DNA of 64,000 nucleotides. Origin: Moringa oleifera (Eukaryota > Streptophyta > Magnoliopsida > Brassicales > Moringaceae). This document shows positions 1-10,945 of this stretch, piece after piece. The translations under genes and the position numbers were made by a program. Below the pieces are notes generated by a model that was given only the letters and a program-made list of their open reading frames with translations, ran no database searches and was not told the origin of the DNA. Location of the stretch: assembly GCA_021397835.1 (NCBI GenBank), contig JAJFZO010000575.1, positions 3,291,001 through 3,355,000 on the forward strand, given 5' to 3'. Each line of letters begins with the position of its first letter. The first letter of the stretch is position 1.

Positions 1-434
1 AATAGACAACCAAGCAACATTAGTTTGCTAAATATCTTCACAATATGATTGGAGAGAAACACATTGTCTTTAAAAAGCTCAGGTTTCAGAAGACATATTT
101 ACATAGATTTCATTACATACAAAGACTCATTGTATATATGGGAGAGCATATTTAATCTTTCAAATCTCAGGCATTTGAAGAGAGTAGTAATAGCTATTTG
201 GTATATATGATAAAGACTGGAGCTTATTCATCACTAAGTCTAACCTCAGATAATGGCAAAACATAGAAAATGTACCTTTTGTAACCATTAAGAAATGATT
301 TTCCTAGTAAAGCAGGCTCAAAAGCTTAAACTCATAATTCAATACAAATAGGTTTGAATCTTCAGCCATATACATTCTCTAAATCTCCAAGGAAACATAA
401 AGTAGGGGTTTTTAGTGATAATTCCTACACATAC
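1..434 (-). other. Intron of the LYR-motif gene
   Basis: AT-rich sequence lying 3' of the second LYR exon donor. I found no third exon here: the expected continuation of the LYR domain does not appear in any minus-strand frame. It is therefore read as intron running off the window. Confidence 0.55.
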
Positions 435-641
435 CCGTTGACCTATATATTTAGCTCTTCGAAGACATTCGCGGTAAAGCTGCAAGCACAAAGCAAGAAT
501 TTGATACAAGAATGTCAGAAATCATCAATTTACTTGTTTGAGGGCAAACATATTTTCTCCAAATGAAAAGAGAAGAATTATCCTTACTCTAATCACATTG
601 TTGGCGAGTTCAGGAGGCAAAGCTGTCTGCAGAGATGGCAT
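435..641 (-). CDS. LYR-motif protein, 5' coding exons (partial)
   Basis: Two short coding exons of a minus-strand gene whose remainder lies beyond the left edge. Exon A (588-641) starts with ATG at 641 and encodes MPSLQTALPPELANNVIR, ending at a GTAAGG donor. Exon B (435-479) follows a TTGCAG acceptor, encodes LYRECLRRAKYIGQR and ends at a GTATGTG donor. The join is phase 0 and places the LYR tripeptide and the following basic helix directly after the start region, as in the complex-1-LYR (LYRM) family. Known LYR proteins are small, usually mitochondrial, and act in Fe-S cluster delivery or respiratory-complex assembly through acyl-carrier protein; that role is inferred by family. An acceptor at 673-675 (TTTAATCAG) suggests the ATG exon carries about 31 bases of 5' UTR joined to an upstream leader exon. 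Only 33 codons are visible, so the exact subfamily is open. Confidence 0.8.
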
Positions 642-1300
642 CTTGTCCAAATTTGCTTCCAATTCTTATTATCTGATTAAATATCCAAAATCATCCCATA
701 ACCGATCAAGCAAGGATGAAAAGAGTAGTAAAAAATAGGTCATTTCCGCTTTCGTTAAAGCCCATATGCCTTATGTTTTTCTAATCAACACGATGTGAAT
801 AATGGAACAGCTGAAATGTTTAAAATTTTAGAGGGATAGAAACACATGGAAAACAGAGATGGTACTTTTTAACCACTAAACTAATATAAAACAGGAACTC
901 GAACTCGCCAAATGGCGATCAATAGTCAGAAGAAGCGAAAGCCAAAGATTACTTAATTGAAACTAATGAAAGAATAAAGAAGAAGATCGAACCCGAGCCA
1001 GGCAATTCACAGTCGGCGAGAGCAAGAGTGAGGGAGCGAGTCCACTGCTGAGTCAGGGAAACTCCTGAAATGAAGAGGGGGACGCAACTTGTAAGGAGTA
1101 AACGGTGCGTATCAATGCACAGATGTGAAACCATGCGTTTTAGCAGTGGGTCGGTAGCCGCACTGACGGCATCGTTTTAATCGATCCGGAATTTCTACTG
1201 ACTGTAGTGAATTCATAGGGTCTGATTTCTGGAGGCCGCTTACTCTTCCATCCTCGCCAGCGAAATGAAACCTACAACGGCGTCATTTCGGCTGAAGCCT
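642..1300 (-). promoter_or_regulatory. 5' leader, leader intron and promoter of the LYR gene
   Basis: Between the LYR start codon and about 1300 the minus strand reads as a short UTR segment (642-672), an intron with acceptor TTTAATCAG, and a GC-richer block (about 954-1150) that looks like a leader exon with pyrimidine-rich sequence. A possible donor (AA|GTAATC) has its exon end at 953. I see no clear TATA box further upstream; the GC-rich stretch at 1150-1290 is the likely promoter core. The leader-exon boundaries are tentative. Confidence 0.4.
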
Positions 1301-1810
1301 TTGATGAATAAATTTGCAAGTTTCCTTGGACTTCTATTTTGATGGATATTTCGCTCGGTTGTTCTTGCCATGTTTATCACAGAGCAAAACCTTATATGTG
1401 GAATTACCTTTTTGGGTGATAGTATTTCTACCTTCTTTTCATTTCACAATATTCAAGCTATTACCACGTATAGGTGAAGAGTTATTTAATATGAATGGAT
1501 GATTGCATGTTAGTGCAAGTAACAGAGAGAAGTAGCTGCAGAGACGCTTATATGAGTAAGAAATCAAAATTCGGCGTAGAATGTTATTATAATAGTAGGC
1601 ATACATATAAACATCCAATCTCAGTACAATGTAGGGCCAAAAAAATCACATCCATAACTGCATCTCATCACACAATAAGGGGGAAGACCCAAACAGGGAT
1701 GGAGCCTAAGTAATCCTCCTTAGTAAGGAGAATGGCTCTTGGGCTGTATAGTATCCTATACTAAATTTCAATAACCAAAGGAAGTATAAATAAATACCCT
1801 AGCAATAATC
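1301..1810. other. Polygalacturonase 3' flank / LYR upstream region
   Basis: No gene seen. The part adjoining the polygalacturonase stop codon (about 1600-1810) is presumably that gene's 3' UTR on the minus strand; the rest would be upstream DNA of the LYR gene, which has the same orientation. Confidence 0.4.
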
Positions 1811-3780
1811 TTAGCAACCATATGCAGATGTCTCTGCTACTTTCTGAGGCATCCCATCTTGCAAGCAGTTGACAGGAGGTATCGTCAAGGTTTCTTGAGT
1901 TCCATAAGCATTCCAACAGAAAGGATCATCCACTAACTCTCCTTCTTCCGGTAAAAGCTCAACTTCTGCCATTGTTATGTTTGTGCAAGCTACGGTGTCA
2001 CTGCAAGCAAAGTGGATAGGAGGGGTGCGCACATCGTATGTGCCCTTGATGTTCCTGTATTGCACATCGGTGACATAGACTGCAGAGGTTTGGTTCAGAC
2101 AAGCCTTTGACATGCAGTAATACTGGTCTACAATTATGCAGTTTCTCACATTCTTCATCTGGATGTTCTCAAACAAGAGGCCTGATACGCAGCCCGTCCC
2201 TCCTTGCCAAGTCTTGACCCTGAGGCCATTGTCTGATTCTCTTATGAAGGCGTTGCGCACTGTTATGTTGGAAACACATGCCTGGGAGTTGTGCACTCCT
2301 AGGCTCCCAATGCTGCAGAGAACAGAGCAGGCCAAGTTACTACACTGGAAAACAGAATCAACTTATCCTCTTCAGTAATAGTTTAACAATGTAATATCGA
2401 AGCATGTACCTGATGCCGTGACTAGGCCCGCAGGTGACACCTTCAATATCGACATTTGAGCATCCGGGTCCAATGGAAATGCAATCATCACCTGTTTAAA
2501 CCATTCATTACCATCATATAACATATGAAATAGGAGATATGTTAACTGCTGAATTGATTATATGAATGATAATACAATTTTCTCTTACCATTGGCTATCA
2601 CTGAGTTGTATATTCCAACAGACTTTGTGTTCTCTACGTGGATCCCATCAGTGTTTGGACTAAGTTTAGGGGAAGATATTTGCATCTTTTCTATGTGAAC
2701 TCCTTCACAGCCATCGAATTTCATGTGGAACTGAGGACTGTTCTGGATCTGTAAGCCACTGACCACCAAATTGTTGCTCATGAAGAACCGGATTAACTGA
2801 GGTCAGAAACGATGAACATGGTTAACAAGACAGAAATTAACTTGATTGTCGGAATCATGAATAGTGTTGTTGGATGATTATACTTACAGCAGGGCTGTCG
2901 CATGGTCCTGATGATGTTGATCCATTGGGACCCTGAAAATTAAATGTTATAACTCCTTTTAAGTATATTTCATTTTATACTGAAGAAGAGGAAATTTTTG
3001 AGAGAAATTTAGTTGTAGAAAGATGAAATTAATGTCCTGCAGGTTGGGTTGAAAGGGGAGAAAATAGTAAAGTACCCTGTGAGGTTTACAAGGGAGATCC
3101 CACCACTTCTGTCCATTTCCTTCAATGGTTCCTTTTCCAGAGAGAGTCATATCATCAAGCCGATAAAACACAAGCCATTGCTTGTGGCTATCAGCTTTAG
3201 GCCAAGACTCTGGTCCATCTGGTGGCATTAGAACCCCATCCACCTTTTGACATTCAAACAATTAAGCTATCAATCAACCATTAAAACACTTAAATCTAGC
3301 AAAGCAGCCCAATAAATTACAAAACAAAAGTTTTACCTGAAATACAAGTCCTGGCTTGCATGGTCCTGAGAAGATAGTTGAAGTTACGGTGAAAGAATGA
3401 TCCTCAGGAACCAATAAAATAGCTGATTCCACTGCGCAGGCTGCTTTCCATGCCGCTCTGAAGGCAGCAGTGTCGTCAGTGGAGCCATCCCCGACGGCGC
3501 CGAAAGATGTCACGTCAAAAACGCAGTCTGTGGTGGAATTCCCAGGATCGTTCGGGTATGGGTCAGAAGGGACAGCCGGGTCTTGAGGGTCTGAAGGAAC
3601 AGAAGGAGGATTGGCAGGGGAAGAAGGGACATGGTCCTGAGAGCCAGGTGCGTTTACAGGGGACCCTCTGGTTTTCTGCTTCTTGTGATAGTGGAACCGT
3701 CCTTCCACATTGCTGGAGTAATGATGGACGAACAGAGCAACCACAACCCAAATGACCACAAACCCACGAGCAAGCTCCAT
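1811..3780 (-). CDS. Secreted polygalacturonase (pectinase, GH28)
   Basis: Six exons join in one frame to 482 aa: 3337-3780, 3076-3243, 2888-2932, 2589-2796, 2410-2491 and 1811-2312. All introns are GT-AG. The enzyme hydrolyses alpha-1,4-galacturonan in the cell wall. Residues 1-24 look like a signal peptide ([17 protein letters not shown] then HH), residues 38-82 form a Pro/Ser-rich spacer, and the beta-helix domain begins near residue 86. The four GH28 signatures are present: NTDG (D269), GDDC (D290, D291), SHGISIG (H313) and RVK (R347, K349). The last is usually RIK and the third usually GHG; both variants look conservative, so activity is expected. I chose the ATG at 3780 because it directly precedes the hydrophobic leader; an in-frame ATG at 3864 would bury it behind 28 residues. 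The proline-rich N-terminus resembles the Arabidopsis At1g48100 clade (from memory). Confidence 0.93.
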
Positions 3781-4074
3781 GAAAGGAAAATGACTTGGAG
3801 GCTGATCTGGGCAATCCTCAAAGAATGTGAAGAATGTATTAACAGCAAGAAAAATAGAGTGCAAGTAAGTCTAGCTCTTCAGGGAGGGAGAGAGAGAGAA
3901 AAAAAGAAGGGCAAAAACAGATGAAAAAGATTGCTTTGCCACTGATGTTATTATCAAACTCAGTAGTGGAATAAGAACAACAGAACGGTGGAAGCAAGAA
4001 TGAGATAACTACTTGAGCTACAGAGCTTCAGGTGGACATGTCTTGTAAGGACCATGCCAAGCACAGAGTCTCCT

Positions 4075-4082
4075 TATTTATA
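4075..4082 (-). promoter_or_regulatory. TATA box of the polygalacturonase gene
   Basis: TATAAATA on the minus strand, about 295 bases upstream of the chosen start codon. It predicts a transcript start near 4045 and a leader of roughly 265 bases that includes a pyrimidine-rich tract around 3870-3905. Confidence 0.6.
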
Positions 4083-4128
4083 CTGAGATAAGAATTCATC
4101 AATGAAAACCACTCTCATGCATCAGGCT

Positions 4129-4138
4129 GACACGTGTC
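4129..4138. promoter_or_regulatory. Palindromic G-box upstream of the polygalacturonase
   Basis: GACACGTGTC, a 10-base palindrome with a CACGTG core, lies about 50 bases upstream of the TATA box. Such sites bind bZIP and bHLH factors; regulation of this gene through it is inferred. Confidence 0.4.
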
Positions 4139-5510
4139 CAGTTCAAGTTAATTGAACTACTATTGCCTCTATAAATGCAGTTGGAGCCTTTTCTTCTGTG
4201 GCTAGCGAGTTTGGCTGAATCTTCTTGGTTCTTCAGTACATTTGCTTTTCTTCTCTTTATAATTATTATTTTTTTCCTACTCAGTATTCTTCCTGTTCTT
4301 TTCTCTGTTTTGGTTCCATTTCACGTGGTCCAGAGATCTCTTGTTTCCTTGTTTTCTTCCCGGTTGCATTAATTTTTCTTTTTATACATTTCCTTCTTGT
4401 TTTTCTTGAGGTTGTGTTGTGGGAGGATCTGCAGCTTCAACATAATAGCTTGTGAGCTAACCTAAGGTCTCGGTTTCCAAGAAGGAAGAGCCAAACCCAA
4501 GTGTCCCAAGCTAGAGGTTTTGTTCTATGGCTGCTTGATCCAAGATGAGGTGCTTCTTCGTTTCCACCCTGAGAGCTTAACTTGAACCACTGTGGCAGCA
4601 GGGCTTCCTAACAGCAAGATGATGAGTTTTTGGACATTTTCTCATCATAATTTAGGGCGATAGGGTATCCCTTAACAGAAAGTCAACTATTACTATAAAT
4701 TTGTGTTAATTATTCATAACTATGAGCTAAATAAAAGTGAGATTTTGTCTGTTCAATGCAGTAAGAATGAGAAAATAAAAATAGTAAAGTTAGGGTCGAT
4801 CTCATGGCATATTCCACTTAATTATTAGACTTACAATAACCAAGATCAATAAATTCCAATAAAGTACGCTAACATGTATAATTAACCTTTTCATGACCAT
4901 TATTCCACTTTAGTTTATAAATTATTAGTCATTAATTAATTCTCCACCGTTTTAATACTAATACCAATACCTCTCTTTCTATCTATAAAATTAATGTTTT
5001 CTTCCTACTTTTCTTTTGAGAATCCTATTTAAATCAGAGCTAGCATTTTGACATCACACGTGTCATGGACCCGTGACATCTTTATGATTCCATATCAGTC
5101 TAAAATAACTATAATTTCTTCTTCCTTGTTGTCTCTTATAATATAAGAAAGCTAGGAGGTCAGCCAATAAATATAAATGGTGAGAAGCAAAGACATAAAA
5201 ATAAATAAATATAACAGTTGCAATCTGGTGAATATGGGTTTGATGTAAAAGCAAAAGAGTCCCGTGACTCTTGATTGTTGTTTAGCTCCTTTGTGGCCAT
5301 AGAAATAGGAAGCATGTAGTAGGTGCGTCACAAACCAATTCACGGGTGCATCCAAAAAACTATGATCCATAAAGCTCAATAAAACTCCCCAATAAAAGAA
5401 ACCAACCAAACCAACTTTATAGTCTCACATGACCCAAAATACGATCTCCCATAACTCACAATAATTCAGCATGAACACTGATGATTCCACAATCAAGAGC
5501 AATCCGAGAG
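4139..5510. other. Intergenic stretch, no gene recognised
   Basis: I find no coding exon with family similarity. A somewhat GC-richer patch at 4420-4640 contains no convincing reading frame on either strand. Another ACACGTGTC G-box-like site lies near 5056. Confidence 0.4.
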
Positions 5511-5519
5511 AAAAATTAC

Positions 5520-5683
5520 CTGATTTACGTATACCAGCTTTGATTGCGAAATGACGTCGGGTGGAGAGATTTTGAGATTGAAAATTGGAAATTTTCGATC
5601 ACTGGATGTTTGTCGCGGCAAAGGGATTGCTAAATTGGATGGATGAATTTGCTTGAAGTTGAGGGTTGAGAGAGGGTTTTATA
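5520..5683 (-). promoter_or_regulatory. Orphan promoter and possible 5' leader exon
   Basis: On the minus strand a TATAAAA box (5677-5683) is followed by about 125 bases of leader-like, C/A-rich sequence without an ATG, ending at a strong splice-donor context AAATCAG|GTAATTTTT (exon end 5520). The layout (TATA box, short leader exon, donor) matches a plant first non-coding exon. No matching coding exon is recognised downstream before the polygalacturonase. It could be an alternative first exon of that gene, an unrecognised or non-coding transcript, or the remnant of a lost gene. Confidence 0.35.
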
Positions 5684-5748
5684 GAGGGTGGCAAATTATA
5701 GGAGATAATGAAGTCATTCATGCATGCATGTAATTTGTCTTAGCTTGT

Positions 5749-6892
5749 CACGTGGGTGCGCTCTCACGGGTGGGTTATAATAAAAGGCTTGAAAAAGTTG
5801 GGTTTACGAGAGAAATAATTTTAGGTGCGCTTTTCTCTGTGCCTGACGGCAATGGGTACTGGGCTTTGGGCCATGACAAGAAGGATTCGCAAATCGCACG
5901 CGCCCACACGCTCTGAGTTACTGGCTATTATTGAAGACAATATGGGGGCCAGACCAAGTGGCCACGTGTCCACACTTTGTGGCTCAAATTTCACATGCAG
6001 CTCTGTGATGAATCTTTCTCTCTCTAATGGGAAATGGCGAGACGGCACGTGGCAGCTGGGAATTCACGGGTTGGTGTTTCATGTGTCACGGGCTACAACA
6101 GGTTCAGCTAGGGCTTACGACTGGTGGATTTGAATTTGATTCTTCTAAGCAATGTTTTGTCCCCTTAAGTCTCACGTTCCGAAGACAAAAAACATGTACT
6201 TCTCAAAGATCAAACATGAAACAGACGGTCTGTGATTAATTAACAATTACTCAAAAACCACCTGGCTGTTTGATACTTTCCTTTATTTTAAAACTAAATT
6301 TTCCTTTTTATTTATATTAACACAGCCTCTAATTGCCCCATGAACCAACACCGTTAACCCGAACAATTTGGCTTAAACCCTTTTGGCCATATAGCATTTC
6401 AGACAGTCGTGTCCTATTTGGCAAGATGGTTAATCTTTCTGTACAAAATCCTTGTCGTTTCTCTCGAGCTGGAAGATCTTTGAGTGCAATGCATAGATGC
6501 TTTTTAAGTACCATACAGAGACGCTTTTAACCGAGAACGTGACATAGATTTATCGTTCATCACTCTGCCGACACCATTAGAGCCTCGTTCCGTCGTTCGT
6601 AATGTGTCGGGTCAAAAAGGTTTCTGTGACCGTTGGAAAAAATATACATAAAAAATCAAGATTGCTCGTTCTTTCTTTGATATCCACGTTTATTGAGAAA
6701 TACACTTGCAGGGTTTCAAGTTTCCTCTTGAGTCACAGACAACGATGTTTGGCTGTCACATGAGCAAGTTGCAGAGCCGACAGCCACGCATGCAAGATTC
6801 AACTTTGCTCGTCACCCGCTCAGCTACCTTCAACGTCAAACGTTCTGAGCAAGGAACCCCTGGGCCACTTAAGGCCCAATGAATGCCACGTG
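5749..6892. promoter_or_regulatory. Cluster of CACGTG and TGGGCC elements
   Basis: CACGTG occurs at 5749-5754, 5963-5968, 6046-6051 and 6887-6892. TGGGCC (site II, TCP-type) occurs at 5867-5872 and 6861-6866, with its complement GGCCCA at 6873-6878 and again near 6915. The cluster lies upstream of the minus-strand TATA box at 5677, so it may be that promoter's regulatory region. Individual sites are short and could arise by chance. Confidence 0.35.
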
Positions 6893-8200
6893 TGTTAATG
6901 AATTATGCTTTGAGGGCCCAAAACTAATTAAAGCCCACGATAGTTTCGCTACTCCTGCAGTAGTAATCTCACGGATGCAATATATCTTAAACTATCTTGG
7001 CTTTCCTTTTCATTCACTCGGATCTTTATCCTATACTTTTTATTAACTTGATAAAGAAAAAGTATGAGAACCGAACTTTTCTTTATTCCTTCTGTTAAGA
7101 TAACCTAATGTCAGAAGGACGAGCCCAGCTTATGCTCAGATAGAGGGGCAACTACAATTTGGGTTCACGAGAAGGTCCAGAGAAGAAAGAATGAACAACA
7201 ATGCCTATGGAGTCTAAAAATGTCAAAACCTTACCTCATCAGTTTAAATTATTTTTCCGGAAAAAAAAAGAGGATGACATGGATGACGTGATTTATCTCA
7301 GTATATTAGTGATTAATACTAATAATTATAATGGAGAAGCCACCTATTAAAGCCTCCTCCTGCACTTCAAGTTTTATTGTCAAATCATGAATACTGATCT
7401 ATTTCATGTTTACAAAATAATTAATGTATGATTTAACATTTCAAATCTTTCTTATGTTGGTAGAGAAAGGTATCTTATCAATGCCCCAAAGTCATTTACT
7501 CTTTAGATTATGAACTATCAAAATCAAAGGTTTCTTGCTGTTGTTTTTCCTCATTGAGTTTATATAGTATTGCACACGTTTTTTCATTAATATGTTTATT
7601 CATTCTTTTTTTTTTCTCATTTTCTTATTATTTTTTGAAGTTAAACCGATTTTCACAAGACAATTTATAATCTTATAGTTAGGTAATGTTTTTTTAATAA
7701 CTTTTAGTCATAGCCAAAAAGTAAATCAAAATGTTTTTTTTTTCATCTTTAGTTATTATTACTATTTTTAAAAAATATTTTTTTTAATTTTCTTAAATTT
7801 CAATTTAAACATTATTTTTTAATTTCATCTATTTTGCATCTAAAATTTTAATATAGTTTAATTTAAATATTTATTTAAATAGTTTTTGTTATTAAAATAT
7901 CTAAAAAATAAGTTTAGTAAACTATTCCCTCACTTTTAAATTTATCATTTAAATTTGAATAATTTTTAATTAAAAATTATTTTTTATAAAATTTTCAAAA
8001 TGTTGACATTATAAAATTTAAAAAATCTTTTCAAAATCTTTTTTTATTGATGATAAGTTAAACATTTTTCAACGTTCCTAAAAAAATTTAAATAAAAATC
8101 ATTAGTATAAAATTTTAAATTTAAATATTTTTAACTTTTAATTTTTTAAAAAATTAAATAAATTAAAATTAAAATTTTCAATGTTAAATGAATAAAATTT

Positions 8201-8285
8201 GAATAAAAAATTAAAGTTAAAATTGAGATAAAATTTAATTTTTATAAATTTGCTAGGAGACTAAAGGAAGCAACACTTTCGATTT
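8201..8285 (+). repeat. Direct repeat, left copy
   Basis: About 85 bases that recur in the same orientation at 12569-12651. The copies share the 16-base identical core gactaaaggaagcaac (here 8259-8274) and an AT-rich lead-in with scattered differences. The cores are 4,366 bases apart. Confidence 0.7.
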
Positions 8286-8358
8286 GAGCTAATTGATGAA
8301 AATAACTTTAAAAAAAATATTTTCTCTTCATAAAAATAACCTAACATTAGTAACTCAC

Positions 8359-8366
<8 letters not shown>

Positions 8367-8391
<25 letters not shown>
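8367..8391. repeat. (TA)n microsatellite
   Basis: About twelve uninterrupted TA units in AT-rich intergenic DNA. Confidence 0.9.
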
Positions 8392-9192
8392 GTGGAAGCT
8401 ATGTAGTTTTTTTTTTTATTTGGTTGTGAAGGTCATTATACCCTCATTTATATGTGGGGATGAAACTTTATTTTTGTCTTTGATATCATAGTACATTCTA
8501 TTATACTATGTTGTCACTCAAAGATCAGCACAACCTTTTTTCTCTTTTTTTTTTTATGCCCATTGAGGTTCACAAACTTATTTTTTGTTAAATCTAAGTG
8601 AAAACAAGGCGATTCCATTACCTTATATTTCAGATTTCTCTACAAGTTTGTCGAATTTTAACATTATTAAAGGTGGTTTGCATGTGTTACTTGGTGGCAT
8701 TTTAACATCGTCTAATGTACCTTGCATTCTTTAAGTGGTGTTGTTTGACAAGAAAGATAATCAACCTATTAAAAAACAAGTAATGAGATTAAAATTTTTG
8801 TCCAAACGTATAATAGACAGTTCATCAATTTTTGTGCTTTTTTATTCTTTCGTTTATGGGTTTGTGTTTTTATTCGAATTATTGAGATTTAAGAGGTAGT
8901 CAATACTCAAATTGTCATATAATTTTTAAGTTTGTTTAAAGTTGATTTTTTAGTAATGTATTTGTTCATATGAGGAAAGTGAAAACCTAGTTTGCGTTTT
9001 TCAAGTTTTTCTTTTTTTGCTGGTTCGTTTTGTGTATATGTATCCATGATTTCATTTGTGTCATTTTCAGGTTCTACTTGAAACCACTTTAGGTACTTTA
9101 ATTTAGTGATACATGAATACACAGTAACTATTAGAAATTAATATGCAGATACATATTGGTTTTCTACATATTTTATTGATCATTCTATATTA

Positions 9193-9470
9193 TAGTTATT
9201 TAATCTACATTGACAGTGATTTATATGTGCCGATAATGAGATGTGTCTGAGAATGGTAATTTTTTTAGGCCAATTTATTATCTATTTTTTAATTATCATA
9301 GTTATTTATTATGATTTATTTGAAGACATTGTTTATGACAATGTCTTATTATAATGTCTGGTTAGCATAATGTGAAAAATATTGATAGTAACTTTTACTA
9401 TCTATAGTTATTTAATATGTGGTGATAGTAATCAATCATATTGTCATAATGATTTGACATAATAACAATA
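9193..9470. repeat. Degenerate ~106-bp tandem repeat (three units)
   Basis: The word tagttattt recurs at 9193, 9299 and 9405, exactly 106 bases apart each time, with related but diverged sequence around it (for example gatagtaa and tgacagtga motifs). The reverse complement resembles the repeat set at 10704-10945, which suggests arms of one larger, decayed inverted-repeat element. Confidence 0.45.
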
Positions 9471-10703
9471 AAATAATATATGCAAAGTGCTTATAAAGGC
9501 TACATTATGTTAATGAGTTTTGTTTTGATTATCGTAGTGTAGGTGATGATATTCAAGTATTGATATCATTCACTAGAAAATGAGATGAGGATGATTCGAA
9601 TTACATATATTTTGATACTATTCTCCAAAATAAATGAGGTTGGTCCCACGAAATTGCATCTCCTTCTATTTATGTTGTGTATTTTGGGTGAAGCATCATG
9701 CTACTATATCTACTTAAATTTTATTGTGCAATATGCAAATGTAAATGTTGACTGGACGACAATTATTTATTTCACTGTTATAATGATAAAAATTTCCCTT
9801 GTAATGTAAAAGCACAAAGAGTAATTAATTTTATTTACGATAGTAGTTTAAATCACGTTTAAAGTGTTATTTTCTACACAATAATAACTTGCTTAAGTCA
9901 GTAATAATTTTCAATCTGAAGTATAAAAACTTAGTGTCAATTCAGTTAATACTGCTTTTAAGTAACCACAATGCCTACAGACACTTGAATGAGTCATTGT
10001 ATTTATTTAATTTGATTTCAAAGATTTTATAAATAAATAAAATAAATTAAAATCAACATGAAAGTATGACACATAAATTGGGTACATTGTCAAACATTTA
10101 ATGTAAAAAATTCTTATTGCAAATTGAAAATGTAATATTATTTTTATTCATAAATGTAGTTCAAGTATAACCCAATCAACATTCAATGTAATTTAAGCAC
10201 AATGTAACATATATATTCTACAATAACAATTAACTAAAATTGAAAGATCTTTTAATAAGTAGAAAGTTCAACTTATCACAACTCAAGTAACATCAACTGC
10301 ATTAGTATATATAGTAATAGCAATATGTTTTCAGATCCACACAATGTTCTACTTAGTGAAATATAACGATATCCCTTTTATGATCAATTCAATGAAACAC
10401 AAGTAAAAGACTTAACTGACCCCTTAATAACTAAGAAGTTTAACCTATCATCATTGAGATTATTCCATTCATATACTTTACATGCTCACATAATTATATA
10501 TGAACAAATCAACGGTTTGAGGTGGGCTTGCATCATCCTTTTAGAATGTTTAGTATGTCGTTCTCATGTATGTCTGTGTTCAACCACAAAACCAATATTA
10601 TGTAAACTGATTACCAAAACAACAGATTACAAATCACTTTTGAACTTATAACCTATAGATATAAATTACTATTTATCTTTTTTTTCACTGATAACTTATT
10701 AAA

Positions 10704-10945
10704 ATTACTATCAACACATTATTAATCATCACTTTCAATATATTTATTGTTAGCACAAATGAAAAACTGTTGCTATATTTAAGTAGCTATCAATGTACTA
10801 TTAATCACTACTGTCAACATATTCACTACCAACATTTTCAATCAACTATTATCATATTCAAATAATTATCAACACACTAGTAATTACTATTGTCAACATA
10901 TTTGCTATCAATATTTTCATATTAGTAATTATTTGACACATTTAA
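10704..10945. repeat. Degenerate ~79-bp tandem repeat (three units)
   Basis: Units begin at about 10704, 10783 and 10862, each offset by 79 bases. Each shows the order ctatcaa, then attaatcac or taattact, then tcaacatatt, then tatcaa or accaaca. Divergence between units is high, so the array is old. Confidence 0.55.

Noticed and set aside
3781..3864. Upstream in-frame ATG of the polygalacturonase (28 extra residues)
   Set aside because: It would place a non-hydrophobic extension before a good signal peptide; the ATG at 3780 fits a secreted enzyme.
5152..5409. 85-residue minus-strand open frame with hydrophobic C-terminus
   Set aside because: No family resemblance, AT-rich codons, and it would lie in the presumed intron after the orphan donor; likely chance.
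6329..6530. Open frames of 60-65 residues on both strands of the same segment
   Set aside because: Mutually antisense, no recognisable motif, no promoter or splice context; treated as chance.
9573..9586. CACTAGAAAAT, resembling a CACTA transposon end
   Set aside because: No matching inverted terminal repeat or 3-base target duplication found nearby.
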